Assembly: GCA_945883455.1 (NCBI GenBank)
Contig: CAMCXJ010000064.1
Coordinates: forward strand, 1-10,594
Direction of reading: 5' to 3'
Length of the DNA stretch: 10,594 bases
From: Prosthecobacter debontii
GTDB lineage: Bacteria; Verrucomicrobiota; Verrucomicrobiia; Verrucomicrobiales; Akkermansiaceae
This document shows positions 1 to 8,010 of this stretch, in pieces; within the stretch, counting starts at the first letter, position 1, and the number at the start of each line of letters is the position of its first letter. The translations under genes were made by a program, and so were the position numbers. A model generated the notes under the pieces. That model was not told the origin of the DNA. It ran no database searches and worked only from the letters and a program-made list of their open reading frames with translations.

Positions 1-63
1 ACCGTAGCGGCCGGCGACGCGCTGGAGGTGGGAAATGAGGTGGCGGGAAGCCAGCGGGATGTT
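1..63. other. left edge downstream of the last glycan gene; no gene assigned
   Basis: This short stretch lies downstream of the last methyltransferase and runs off the window. On the minus strand all three frames are open across it. An overlapping ORF could begin at an ATG at 102-104 and continue past position 1, and the frame in phase with the methyltransferase also reads as plausible protein after its TGA. Too little is present to choose a frame or a start, so I call no gene. The operon may continue to the left. Confidence 0.3.
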
Positions 64-750
64 TCAATCGGGGTTGGGTGAGGAAACTCCACGCACCGCG
101 ACATGGGATTTGGGTATGATAAAGAAAAGACGTTCCGTCCAGATCTCACAATCCGGAAATAAGTCCCTCATCTCGCGCTTGGTGAGAAGACGTGTGGAAC
201 TGGCGATCTCGCGGAGTTCCGCCGGGTCGGCCGCGCCGCTCAGACCCCGCAAGCTGAAGAGGCGTGCCAGCCCCGCGTGCCATTTCGCGGGAAACCAGTG
301 TATGAACACGCCGAGATAGTGCGGTTCGATCGGGCATTCATAAGCGGGTGTCTGGATCCAGAGCCGTCTTCCAAGCCGCCGCGCTTCCCGCGCAAAAGCT
401 TGCTGATCCCCAAGATCACCGACGTGCTCGATCACCGAGTTGGAGAAAACGATGTCGTAGCTGCCATCCGCGAGAGCTAGATTTCGCGCGTCGCCGTCGA
501 TGCTCCTAATCACGGGTGACCCCGCCGGAACATGAGGTGCCTCGACGAGGCCGAGATTCACCACGTGCACCTCCCCGATCACCCGGCCTTTACCGAACCA
601 GTTCATCGGGTATCCTCCCAGATCCAGCAGTTTCTCATGATCTTTTGGTGTGATCCACCGTTCGAAGCGGGCGAAGCGCTTCCTCCTCCAGATCCGCGCG
701 AGTAAATGATAGAAGCGGATGATGGCCGGTGGCTGGTCAGTCCGGGTCAT
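64..750 (-). CDS. class I SAM-dependent methyltransferase (Methyltransf_11 type)
   Basis: Predicted 228-residue soluble methyltransferase that would transfer a methyl group from S-adenosylmethionine, probably to a sugar or glycolipid intermediate given its neighbours. Visible motifs: the glycine-rich SAM loop LLDLGG at residues 41-46, a second strand ending VVNLG near 63-67, the acidic segment DGDARNL at 85-91, and the motif IV region YDIVFSNSVIEHVGD at 98-112, whose EH pair is typical of Methyltransf_11 proteins. The C-terminal part (RDLFPDCEIWTERLFF, 195-210) resembles the end of small methyltransferases of glycan loci. I chose the ATG at 748-750 because it forms an ATGA overlap with the stop of the fucosyltransferase gene; the reading frame stays open further upstream, but only inside that gene. 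The acceptor cannot be told from sequence. Confidence 0.85.
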   Translation of the reverse strand: MTRTDQPPAIIRFYHLLARIWRRKRFARFERWITPKDHEKLLDLGGYPMNWFGKGRVIGEVHVVNLGLVEAPHVPAGSPVIRSIDGDARNLALADGSYDIVFSNSVIEHVGDLGDQQAFAREARRLGRRLWIQTPAYECPIEPHYLGVFIHWFPAKWHAGLARLFSLRGLSGAADPAELREIASSTRLLTKREMRDLFPDCEIWTERLFFIIPKSHVAVRGVSSPNPD

Positions 751-1625
751 TGTTGTGTTCTGGCATTTGTGGAAAGCATCTCCCATCCCTCCGCTTGCTT
801 TTCCGCAATCGGCGCGACGATGCCTGAGACATACCAACGATCCGGCATGATCACCTGTTGGGACGGGTGTTTCGCCAGCCACGCGCCCCACCATGAGTAG
901 GTGCTGTTGCAGATGATGTGATGACTGGCCCGACTCATAAGGAAAAGGTCGTGCAGCGCGTCGCCCTCCGCTTCCGGCAGCGCGCGGATCGCGACCCCGT
1001 CCTCCGCGAGATGTTCGGAGCACCATTTCGGGTCATCGGAAAACACGTGGAACTCCAGCCCCTCGTGCCGCTCCCGCAAAAGCCGGATTGCCCGCTTGAA
1101 ATAATCCTCCCCGCACACCGCGACATCCGGATTGCCCACGTAATCCGTGCGGCGCACGTGGACGGCCACAGACCTGCCTTCTTCCATGCGCCGGGCGAGA
1201 TCGCGAGTGGCGGGGAGCCAAGGCAAGTCATCCATGGCAAGTTCCCGCCGCAGTTGCTCCTCCATACCCCGGAAATAGAGCGAGCTTTGGAAATAGCCGC
1301 GCACCAGGCAATCCGGCGGCGCGTTGAGATGGGACGCGTCGTAGCTGTGGTCTGTGGGTCGCTCGTTGACCTGAGGCAAATTTCCCAAGTCATGGAAATG
1401 CTTGCCCGTGGTTTTTAACAAAAGGCGGGCAGCGAGGGTATGGTCACGCCGCAACTCCGCGCGGATCGGCAGCCGCTCCAGACAGGAAACGCTCCGCCAT
1501 CCGGCCTTGTTGAACCATGCACCATCCATCACCAGCGGCACGCCGTGGCGCTCCGCCAGCACCCGCCCGAAGGCGTATTGGAACAGGTTGTTGCCCGTCC
1601 GACCCAGCATGATTACCCGGATCAT
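747..1625 (-). CDS. alpha-1,2-fucosyltransferase-like glycosyltransferase, family GT11
   Basis: Predicted 292-residue inverting glycosyltransferase that would transfer L-fucose from GDP-fucose to a galactose-type acceptor, as characterised GT11 enzymes do. Signatures in order: N-terminal GRTGNNLFQYAFG at residues 8-20 (usual form GGLGNQLFQYA), LVRGYFQSSLYF at 107-118, the donor-binding block HVRRTDY at 156-162, FHVFSDD at 192-198, and CNSTYSWWGAWL at 239-250. The usual HxRRGDY motif here has Thr in place of Gly; the arginines and the Asp-Tyr pair are kept. Length is normal for bacterial GT11 proteins. The gene overlaps both neighbours by four bases, so translational coupling is likely. The acceptor and the exact linkage are inferred from the family only. 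Confidence 0.9.
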   Translation of the reverse strand: MIRVIMLGRTGNNLFQYAFGRVLAERHGVPLVMDGAWFNKAGWRSVSCLERLPIRAELRRDHTLAARLLLKTTGKHFHDLGNLPQVNERPTDHSYDASHLNAPPDCLVRGYFQSSLYFRGMEEQLRRELAMDDLPWLPATRDLARRMEEGRSVAVHVRRTDYVGNPDVAVCGEDYFKRAIRLLRERHEGLEFHVFSDDPKWCSEHLAEDGVAIRALPEAEGDALHDLFLMSRASHHIICNSTYSWWGAWLAKHPSQQVIMPDRWYVSGIVAPIAEKQAEGWEMLSTNARTQQ

Positions 1626-2290
1626 GGCGCGTCCTCGATCACGATGGCGTCATGTTCGACCCTTACGATGGCGACGGGCCGCAGCCGCTCCATCCATTGC
1701 CGGACTTCGCTTATTGTGGGGTAGTCCGGGTCGGTGCCGAACAGGCGGGCGTCGTCGATCACCACGGAAATCCTGTTTTTGCCGGAACCATAGATGATCT
1801 CCAGTTCCTCATGCACCGGGCAGGCTTTCAGGCCTTTGCCGGTGACGCCGCCCGAGTCGTGGCCGTCCAGGTAAAAGAGCGTCGCGCCCTTGAGCTGCGG
1901 CAGCAACGATCGGAGCACATCGGAAGAGTCCCCGTCCCAGACGGTGATCGAGGGTTGGTTCGTGAAACGATCACGCGCCAAGTCGGCCAGCGCCGGGACC
2001 ACCTCGATGGTGTGGGTCTCGCGGAAATGCCGCGCCAGGAACGCCGTGGTGTCGCCCCGGTAGGTGCCGGTTTCCACCGCCACCTCGGCGCCGATGTGTT
2101 TTCCCACCTGAAGCAACTGCGCCCGCCGTGTGAAGTAGGGCACCGGCGAGAAATATCCCTCGGTTCGCCAACGCCGCCCCGCCCGCAGAAGTTGCCGCCA
2201 CTCCGCCACCCGTTCGAGCCAGGGAGCAAGTTTCAGCAAGCGATTCCTCATCCGGATCTTATCCAGCCATTTTTGTGATTCTTCCGCCAT
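1622..2290 (-). CDS. class I SAM-dependent methyltransferase-like protein
   Basis: Predicted 222-residue protein with a Rossmann methyltransferase layout. The SAM loop is VETGTYRGDTT at residues 72-82, followed by HTIEV at 93-97, DGDSSDVL at 119-126, LFYLDGHDSGG at 138-148 and VVIDDARLFG at 176-185. The ETGTYRGDTT block and the paired LDGH and IDDAR acidic strands resemble the Methyltransf_24 group often found in polysaccharide loci, some of which methylate sugar hydroxyls. The first 50 or so residues are basic and helical-looking, perhaps for membrane or partner contact. The start at 2288-2290 has a possible AAGGGA ribosome site about 10 bases upstream. Its stop overlaps the fucosyltransferase start, and only three bases separate it from the GT2 gene. 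Sugar O-methylation is an inference. Confidence 0.75.
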   Translation of the reverse strand: MAEESQKWLDKIRMRNRLLKLAPWLERVAEWRQLLRAGRRWRTEGYFSPVPYFTRRAQLLQVGKHIGAEVAVETGTYRGDTTAFLARHFRETHTIEVVPALADLARDRFTNQPSITVWDGDSSDVLRSLLPQLKGATLFYLDGHDSGGVTGKGLKACPVHEELEIIYGSGKNRISVVIDDARLFGTDPDYPTISEVRQWMERLRPVAIVRVEHDAIVIEDAP

Positions 2291-2293
2291 GGT

Positions 2294-3457
2294 TCAATTT
2301 TCCCTTGTTCGGCGTTTCAGGCTCAGCACACCCATGAAGAAACTGCCGAAGACATTCTGGATACCCATCAGGATCAGGGTCGAGGCGGGGATGATGCGCC
2401 GCATGTTTTCCGAATAGGAAATCCCGCCGAAGCCCGCCGCGCGCCAGTCGAGGAAAGCCCACAGGAAAAGCCCGGCACCGGCCAACGCGAGGAGTAATCC
2501 GCACACCAGTCCCCACTCCAGCGTGACGCGATCCAGGAGTTTTCTCAGCCGCATCTGTCGCGGCAGCAAACCCTCTGCCTCCGCGAACGCCCGCGTGAAC
2601 ACCGCAAACCAAACCGCCTGAACGCCGACCAGTAATATCATCGCGCAGCCCATCAAGGAGCCCACGTCGAGCACCACTTTTCCCAGTTTGAGGGCGCCGA
2701 ATGCGAGGATCAGCATCCCCGCCAGACCCGCTAGGGAAAGGGCGAGTCCCGGCACAAGGAACAGCCACCGCGGGCTGAAGAGCAGCATGAAGCGCAAATG
2801 CCGCCAGCCGTCGCGCCAACTCCGCAAATGTGGCGCGCGGGATCTGCCGTCCGGGTGCAGGGTGATCGGAACCTCCGCGATTTTCATGCCCTCCAGCGTC
2901 GCGCGGATCACCATCTCCGAGGCGAACTCCATCCCCGTCGTCTGCAAGCCCAGCTTTCCATAAGCCTCTTTTGTGAACGCCCGCAGCCCGCAGTGGAAAT
3001 CATGCGCGGGGCTGTGAAAAAATAGCCGCCCGATGAAGGTCAGCGCCGGATTACCGATCCAGCGGTGTTTCCATGGCATCGCACCTTTCATGATCGTGCC
3101 GCCGCCCGACGGCAGCCGGCAACCCATCACTAGGTCGCTCCCTTCGCGCAGGTGTTTCAGGAAACCACCGATCTTCGAGAAATCGTAGCTGTCGTCCGCA
3201 TCACCCATCAGCACCCACGGCCCCCGCGCAGCCTCAATTCCCGACCTCAGGGCATTTCCATATCCTTTTTCCGCCACCGCCACCACCCGCGCACCCTCCC
3301 GGATGGCGATCTCCTGCGAGCCGTCAGTGCTGCCGTTGTCGGCGATCACAATCTCGCCCTCGATCCCTTCCTCACGCAACGCGCCAGAGGCCTTGCGGAT
3401 GCAGGTCGCGAGGGTCTCCGCCTCATTCAGGCAGGGCATGACGATGGATAAAAACAT
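2294..3457 (-). CDS. family 2 glycosyltransferase with C-terminal membrane segments (dolichol-phosphate-hexose synthase type)
   Basis: Predicted 387-residue membrane glycosyltransferase. The GT-A catalytic domain covers about residues 1-225: VMPCLNE at 6-12, nucleotide-binding ADNGSTDGS at 39-47, the metal-binding GDADDSYD at 85-92, and the acceptor-side block HDFHCGLRAF at 152-161. About four hydrophobic segments follow (near 231-254, 262-290, 314-336 and 356-381), as in GtrB/dolichol-phosphate-glucose-like enzymes that load a sugar on a polyprenyl phosphate at the inner face of the membrane. This would supply the lipid-linked sugar used by the GT-C enzyme encoded just upstream (13-base gap). 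No clear Shine-Dalgarno sequence is seen before the ATG at 3455-3457. The sugar it carries is unknown. Confidence 0.88.
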   Translation of the reverse strand: MFLSIVMPCLNEAETLATCIRKASGALREEGIEGEIVIADNGSTDGSQEIAIREGARVVAVAEKGYGNALRSGIEAARGPWVLMGDADDSYDFSKIGGFLKHLREGSDLVMGCRLPSGGGTIMKGAMPWKHRWIGNPALTFIGRLFFHSPAHDFHCGLRAFTKEAYGKLGLQTTGMEFASEMVIRATLEGMKIAEVPITLHPDGRSRAPHLRSWRDGWRHLRFMLLFSPRWLFLVPGLALSLAGLAGMLILAFGALKLGKVVLDVGSLMGCAMILLVGVQAVWFAVFTRAFAEAEGLLPRQMRLRKLLDRVTLEWGLVCGLLLALAGAGLFLWAFLDWRAAGFGGISYSENMRRIIPASTLILMGIQNVFGSFFMGVLSLKRRTREN

Positions 3458-3470
3458 GGAATCAGGCGGA

Positions 3471-5381
3471 TCAGCGCCGGGTTAGGGCAGGCAGTTGAAC
3501 CACCCACCACTCGGAGGGGGGTTCCTTGACCAAGGGGCGAATTTCCATCCGATGAAGGACGGTTCCGTTCAACCTTGCGAGCCATGTTTCGGGAGACTCC
3601 CGGCGAGTCTCTTCGAAGTATTTTGTGTTGAGGACGACGTGCCGCATCCCGCGTTCTGGGTCGGTGCCGGGTGTCAGATGGCGCACCGTGCGTTTTCCGT
3701 AGGGCTTCCACAAAGGCGATTCCGGCCCGGCGGCGTGGTTGATGAAACCGATTTCTTTCGCATCCGATGGCAGCGCCTCGCGCAAGGGAGCGAGAATGTC
3801 CGCGCGGCTACGATAAACCTCGTAGCCCAGTGCCAGCCTTTGCAGGGAGGGCGAGGGGTTCTCTTCCGCCAGCGCGCTACTGATCGCGGCCAAGGGTAGC
3901 ACCGGGCGGGAGGGAGTCACCAAGAGCATCACCACGGTGGAGGCTGCCGCCAGCCACGCCAGCGCCACGAACCACCGTTGGCACACCGCCTCCCGGAGCC
4001 GCGGTGTCATCACCAGCGGCAGCATGAGAAAAGCGTAGTAGGGCAGGATGTGCCGCGCCACGGTCGTCATGCCTGCCTTGCTGAAATACGCCAGGATCGC
4101 CAGCCCGAACCAAAGACCCAACCACCCGGCTCGGCGTTTCCATCCCTCCGGGATACGTCGGTCGCGTCTTCCAAAAATCGCCCCCGCGATCAGCAGGCCT
4201 ACGATCCCCAGCCCCAGCCCCGCGCTTTCCTCGCCCTGGATGTCGGTCACGCCGAAAGCCGCGCCGCGCGCTTCGAAGTTCGCGGCCATGCTCTCTAGGA
4301 ACGTCTCGGGAAACCAGCGCACCACGTTCTCGTTCCAGACTTTCGCCATCGGGAAAAGCGGCGGGACGAGGTTCTGCAGCGGCGCGTTGATCAGGTTCCC
4401 CGCTAAGCCGATCAGTGGCTCCACCTTGCCGAGCGCGGCGTTTTCGGCGGCGGCTCCCGTCCAGTCCTCGCAGTGCTGGTGGTTGAGGATCGCTGTCGGC
4501 AGAAACGAGGCCAAGGCCAGCGGAACGGCCGCAAGAGCGACGCGCACCGGATGCATCCTCAGCAAACCGAACATCCGGATGAACAGCACCGTGAAGGGCA
4601 GCACCAGCGGCAGGGTGGTGGGCTTCACCGCCGTCATCAGGCCGGCCGCCAGCAGCGCGAGAAGAGCATGCCCGACCTCACCCGATTTTTTCCAACGCAG
4701 GCCGAAATCGAAGGCTGCCAGCGCGAAGACCGCCGCCGGAAGGTCGTTTCCGATCCCGCCCGCCTGGAGCGCGAAGCCGTACCCCGTGGGAACGACCCAC
4801 ATCCAGAACCGGCTCGCCCGGCCGCCCGCGCCGAGACCCCGGAACACCCCGAAAACCAGACCCGGCATCAGCAGGAACGGCAATTGGTTCGTCAGGAAAA
4901 GGACGCGGTCGCTGCCCGTCCATGCCAGCAGCGGGGCGAAAACCCACTCCATCCCCGACGCCCGGGTGTTGAGGCTGTTGTTGTTCGCGGGGAACCACTG
5001 CCAGCCGCCCTCCATCAGCCAGCCCGCCACCTTCGGCAGGCGGAAGTTCATCGCGTCGAAGTTGTTCGGCGCGTGCAACAAACCGCCCAGCAGGGATAGC
5101 GCCGCTACCACCACGAACGCGAAACGCAGGGAATTTCCCTTCGGGCAAAGGAACCGGGAAAGCGTCCGCCCCCCCGGCAGGCTGGGCGCACCCGGCTTGC
5201 AAAGCGCATACAGCGCCAGCCATGCGATCACGATCCCCACAACGAGTCCGAACGGTGTCACCCACCCGACCGCCGAAAGCGCCCACCCCGCGATGTTGCA
5301 GGCCGCCGCCAGCAGCAGCCAATGCGCCGTCCACGACGCCGTGCCGGGCAGTTTGGGGGTACTGGTTTTGTCGAAGATCAT
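3471..5381 (-). CDS. GT-C fold membrane glycosyltransferase (GT39/ArnT-PMT-like)
   Basis: Predicted 636-residue polytopic membrane protein with roughly ten or more hydrophobic segments and a soluble C-terminal domain of about 130 residues. After the first membrane segments a loop holds NNFDAMNFRLPKV (about residues 106-118). This matches the D-x-x-x-x-R/H-L-P-R/K-V signature of GT39-like proteins, where the first-loop Asp is the usual catalytic base. Such enzymes move a sugar from a polyprenyl-phosphate donor to a lipid or glycan on the outer face of the membrane, which fits the adjacent GT2 gene. I prefer the ATG at 5379-5381. The frame stays open to 5579, but the extra 66 residues are non-hydrophobic and translate a palindromic intergenic repeat. 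The first membrane helix begins about 20 residues after the chosen start. Confidence 0.82.
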   Translation of the reverse strand: MIFDKTSTPKLPGTASWTAHWLLLAAACNIAGWALSAVGWVTPFGLVVGIVIAWLALYALCKPGAPSLPGGRTLSRFLCPKGNSLRFAFVVVAALSLLGGLLHAPNNFDAMNFRLPKVAGWLMEGGWQWFPANNNSLNTRASGMEWVFAPLLAWTGSDRVLFLTNQLPFLLMPGLVFGVFRGLGAGGRASRFWMWVVPTGYGFALQAGGIGNDLPAAVFALAAFDFGLRWKKSGEVGHALLALLAAGLMTAVKPTTLPLVLPFTVLFIRMFGLLRMHPVRVALAAVPLALASFLPTAILNHQHCEDWTGAAAENAALGKVEPLIGLAGNLINAPLQNLVPPLFPMAKVWNENVVRWFPETFLESMAANFEARGAAFGVTDIQGEESAGLGLGIVGLLIAGAIFGRRDRRIPEGWKRRAGWLGLWFGLAILAYFSKAGMTTVARHILPYYAFLMLPLVMTPRLREAVCQRWFVALAWLAAASTVVMLLVTPSRPVLPLAAISSALAEENPSPSLQRLALGYEVYRSRADILAPLREALPSDAKEIGFINHAAGPESPLWKPYGKRTVRHLTPGTDPERGMRHVVLNTKYFEETRRESPETWLARLNGTVLHRMEIRPLVKEPPSEWWVVQLPALTRR

Positions 5382-5460
5382 TATTGCAGAAATCGATGTA
5401 AGGAATCCAACCGCAGATGGATGCAGATCGGGGAAATCGCATGGCGAGAGCCATCCCAAA

Positions 5461-5637
5461 CCGGTAGGGCTGATCCGGCTCGGTCGGCCCTGATCCAAAA
5501 CGCAGGAGCCGTTTTCCCGGAAAGGTCGTGAAACCGCATTGAATCGGGCTTTGTTGTTCCGGGATTTCACTCCCGCCATAGGGAGCGCGACGTAAGATTT
5601 TGAAAGTGGGCCGACCGCGGCGGGTCAGCCCTACCGG
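5461..5637. repeat. BIME-like pair of inverted REP palindromes between glycan genes
   Basis: Two 30-bp palindromes, 5461-5490 and 5608-5637, face each other. The right one, read on the minus strand, matches the left at 27 of 30 positions. Each begins CCGGTAGGGC, so each carries the GTAG foot of REP elements, and folds by AGGGCTGA pairing with TCGGCCCT (one G-T wobble) in the left copy. A smaller hairpin, CGGGA with TCCCG, sits between them at 5560-5575. The pair fills the 249-bp gap between the methyltransferase and GT-C genes, and the right palindrome supplies the methyltransferase stop codon. It could attenuate or stabilise the transcript. No long T-run follows, so a classical terminator is not evident. 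The phrase AACCGCAGATGGATGCAGAT lies at about 5408-5428. Confidence 0.8.
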
Positions 5638-6329
5638 TTGGAACACCCTTCGAAACCCTTCACCCCCCAGACCACATACTGCGCCCCCAGCGGCAGCGGC
5701 GAGAGCCATGGCTCCATCCACCGCAGGAACCCAAGAGCCTTAGGGAACACAAACAGGTAACGCGTGCCCAGCACCCGGAACCCCGCCCCGCGCATCCACC
5801 GCCTCGCCTCGCGCGCGGAAAGGGGGACGGCATGGTTGTCGAAGGCGCAGCGGCTCATCACATACCTGGTGGCGGGATTCCATTTCGAGTTCTCGAACAA
5901 CGCAAACCATCCGCCCGGCTTTGTCGCGCGGTGGATTTCCGCGAAAACCCTTTTCCTTTCATCCAACGGTACGTGGTGGATCACCCCGTTGCAGAACACC
6001 GTATCGAAAGCCGCTTCCGGCAGTTCGTGGTTCAGGCAAAGCCCGATCTCCGGAAAACGCCGCCGCGCGATCTCCAGCGAGGCGGCGGAAACATCCGCTC
6101 CCGTGACCCGCTCCGGCTCCAGCCGCTCCACCGCGTGTGGCAAACCGTTCCCCGTCCCGCAGCCGAAATCCAGCACCTCCCCCGCCTTCCGCCCGGCACC
6201 TGCAAGCAACCCGGCAAGGAAGCTCATTCGCCCCGCCGCGAAGTAATCGCGGTTTTCCCCGGACACCTCTAGGGCGCTCTCCAGCGATTCCTCGTAGTTT
6301 TCCGCGTGCTCGTCGAATTCGGCGCTCAT
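5631..6329 (-). CDS. class I SAM-dependent methyltransferase
   Basis: Predicted 232-residue methyltransferase with all the standard motifs: EVLDFGCGTGNGL at 51-63 (SAM loop), VTGADVS at 75-81 (acidic residue ending strand 2), FDTVFCNGVIHHV at 108-120, and KPGGWFALFEN at 137-147. The N-terminal FDEHAENYEES is the usual cap helix of Methyltransf_11/25 proteins. The C-terminal PLGAQYVVWGVK is the normal last strand of the fold; the final residues GFEGCSNR look like an extra tail. The stop TAG at 5631-5633 belongs to the REP palindrome at 5608-5637, so the original 3' end was probably changed by the insertion. I chose the ATG at 6327-6329 because it overlaps the stop of the DUF268 gene by four bases. 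The substrate is unknown; a glycan or lipid-linked intermediate fits the cluster. Confidence 0.87.
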   Translation of the reverse strand: MSAEFDEHAENYEESLESALEVSGENRDYFAAGRMSFLAGLLAGAGRKAGEVLDFGCGTGNGLPHAVERLEPERVTGADVSAASLEIARRRFPEIGLCLNHELPEAAFDTVFCNGVIHHVPLDERKRVFAEIHRATKPGGWFALFENSKWNPATRYVMSRCAFDNHAVPLSAREARRWMRGAGFRVLGTRYLFVFPKALGFLRWMEPWLSPLPLGAQYVVWGVKGFEGCSNR

Positions 6330-7126
6330 CGCGTATCTGCGTTCGCTGTTTTCCTCGCGGCGAGGATTGCGACACCCGTTTCGCACCCGAAATTTTCCGC
6401 CACCGAAAACTCATCCCGGATCGGCTCCGCCCAGATCGTCGCGTCGTCGCGGATCACCGTGAAGCGCTCGATTTCCCAATCCTCACCGAACCAGCCCAGC
6501 ACCGTTGCCGCCGCGAAAATCCGGTGTGCGTTGAATTCGATCCGCTGCTTCCCGATTGGGGTGGAAAGGTAGAATCTGCCGCCCGGCGCGACCATCGCCT
6601 TGAGACGATCCAGCCCTTTCTCATGCCCGCGCGGGTCGATGGGATCCCCATACCTCCCGAGGCCGAAGTGTTCGACCGTGTGCAGGCAGGAAAGCGAGGG
6701 CATGGAATTTTCCCACTCCGGCGGGCACTTGCCCATGATGTCGCACCGGTGGAAAACCACGCCGGGGATCTCTCCTGGCGCGGGGCGGATGTCGATCACC
6801 TCGATCTCGCGGAACGCCGCCACATTGCAAACGAAACCATCGATCCGCGAGCCCACGTCGAAATGCTTCGTAGGCGCATCCTCCCGAATCCACCGCGCTA
6901 CGGTAAGATCTTGCAGCAGGTAGGCGCTTAGCCCACCGCTCGTCTCGCCTTTTTCCGTCAGGATAGCCAATTCGTTTCCCCACGAGAAATCATCAGCGGC
7001 GTCACCGAGAGCCTCGCGAAACTTGCGCCGATCCGCGACATAGCCGGGCCAAGCGCGGATCGCGGAAAGCAACCTCGACTTACGGAAACCGGATTCCCTG
7101 AGGATGGAGCGGAAAGCAGAAAACAT
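6326..7126 (-). CDS. DUF268 family protein
   Basis: Predicted 266-residue protein that I recognise as DUF268 from HFDVGSRIDGFV at 88-99, VIDIRP at 110-115, the long block HTVEHFGLGRYGDPIDP at 149-165, and YLSTPIGKQRIEFNAHR at 186-202. The layout (a glycine strand, an acidic strand end, then VEH) resembles a degenerate Rossmann methyltransferase, but no function is assigned to the family that I know of. It is usually met in polysaccharide loci. The preferred ATG at 7124-7126 follows the SGNH gene stop by 22 bases; the open frame upstream of it overlaps that gene and adds a low-quality basic leader. The neighbouring ATGA overlap with the methyltransferase suggests that the two proteins are made together and may act on the same sugar. 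Confidence 0.82.
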   Translation of the reverse strand: MFSAFRSILRESGFRKSRLLSAIRAWPGYVADRRKFREALGDAADDFSWGNELAILTEKGETSGGLSAYLLQDLTVARWIREDAPTKHFDVGSRIDGFVCNVAAFREIEVIDIRPAPGEIPGVVFHRCDIMGKCPPEWENSMPSLSCLHTVEHFGLGRYGDPIDPRGHEKGLDRLKAMVAPGGRFYLSTPIGKQRIEFNAHRIFAAATVLGWFGEDWEIERFTVIRDDATIWAEPIRDEFSVAENFGCETGVAILAARKTANADTR

Positions 7127-7148
7127 CTTTTTTGGGGGATGGCCTGAT

Positions 7149-7988
7149 TCACATTTTCTCCAGCGCCGCCAGAATGCTGCGCAAAGCGGCGGCAGCACTC
7201 GCAGGAGCCATGTGGATGCTGTCTGTGTATGTGATACTGCCCCGCGGTAGATCTTTGGTGAGATCCAGAAGAGGAATCCCCGATACCCGTGATAGCTCGT
7301 AAGGGATGCGGGTGTTCATCGACTCGGGTTCGGCACCCGGCGGAAGCTGCACGATAAGCATCATGCATCCCCGTTTCCGAAACCGATCCGTGATTGCCGT
7401 CAGCTCGGCGACTACCTTGGCGGCCTTCTCAGGCAGTGGCTCCATATCCGGCGGCGGGATCGTGGGGATCGCTGAGACGGGCCAAGGCAATCCCTCCCCC
7501 GCGTCGGCCTTTCCGAACTTCTTTTCGAGCAGAATCGAGTAAGCGAAAGCCGAAGGCCGCGCGGTCGCGCCGAGATTCGGCACCTTGCGCCCTACCCCGA
7601 ACCACGGCGAATCCAAAAAGCCCGATATCTCCTTGCCACTTAATCCCAGTCCGTGGACTAGCGTATTGCCCTCGATCATGAGGACGGGAGGCAGAGGAAG
7701 TATCCCTTTGTCGATTGCACGCAGGGTAACCAACGCAGTTCCCGAGTCGCATCCTAGGTTTGCTACTGTCGTGAATTCCGCGTTACGACTAGGTAAACGC
7801 CCAGTTCTCGAAGATCCCAATAAGAACACTTCCGCCATAGGCTCCGCCGCCCCCGTCTGAATCCGCGCGATCGACGAGAAAAAGTTCGACTCGCTCTTCG
7901 CCGTCCGCCCGCCGACGAGATGCAGCGCCAGCGATTGCAAGCCGAAGCACGCCGCCAGCGCGAGGGTGAGGGTGAGGGCGTAAGTCAT
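7149..7988 (-). CDS. SGNH/GDSL-hydrolase-like protein with N-terminal membrane anchor
   Basis: Predicted 279-residue protein. Residues 3-24 form one hydrophobic segment, a signal anchor or uncleaved signal. A possible SGNH core follows: block I VFLLGSSRTGR at 54-64 with candidate nucleophile Ser60, a Gly-Asn pair in EGNTL at 106-110, LIVQLPPG at 211-218, and the C-terminal DSIHM at 256-260, which gives the Asp-x-x-His pair (Asp256, His259) of the family. Proteins of this kind in glycan clusters often add or remove O-acyl groups at the outer face of the membrane (compare DltD and AlgJ/AlgX-like proteins). It is the first gene of the cluster; upstream lies only repeat DNA, so its promoter must sit within or beyond the REP elements from 8011 onward. 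Substrate unknown. The family call rests on motifs, not overall similarity. Confidence 0.68.
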   Translation of the reverse strand: MTYALTLTLALAACFGLQSLALHLVGGRTAKSESNFFSSIARIQTGAAEPMAEVFLLGSSRTGRLPSRNAEFTTVANLGCDSGTALVTLRAIDKGILPLPPVLMIEGNTLVHGLGLSGKEISGFLDSPWFGVGRKVPNLGATARPSAFAYSILLEKKFGKADAGEGLPWPVSAIPTIPPPDMEPLPEKAAKVVAELTAITDRFRKRGCMMLIVQLPPGAEPESMNTRIPYELSRVSGIPLLDLTKDLPRGSITYTDSIHMAPASAAAALRSILAALEKM

Positions 7989-8010
7989 GGAATTGGATCG
8001 GTATGATTAT

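Noticed and set aside
751..1026. N-terminal extension of the left methyltransferase
   Set aside because: It would lie wholly inside the fucosyltransferase gene; the ATGA overlap start gives a normal-size methyltransferase.
4048..5493. Long plus-strand open frame of 481 codons
   Set aside because: It lies antisense to the GT-C glycosyltransferase, is rich in Pro, Ala, Arg and Ser without any domain, and is the expected shadow of a GC-rich gene. The minus-strand frame has clear membrane segments and a family motif.
5382..5579. N-terminal extension of the GT-C protein to an ATG at 5577-5579
   Set aside because: The extra 66 residues translate a REP palindrome and other intergenic repeat DNA, and carry no hydrophobic segment or conserved motif.
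5608..5637. REP hairpin as an intrinsic terminator of the methyltransferase gene
   Set aside because: The hairpin is followed by ACTTTCAAAAT rather than a run of T, so a terminator is not supported by sequence alone.
6137..6931. Plus-strand open frame of 264 codons across the DUF268 and methyltransferase genes
   Set aside because: Antisense shadow of two genes with strong family motifs; Arg/Pro-rich with no recognisable domain.
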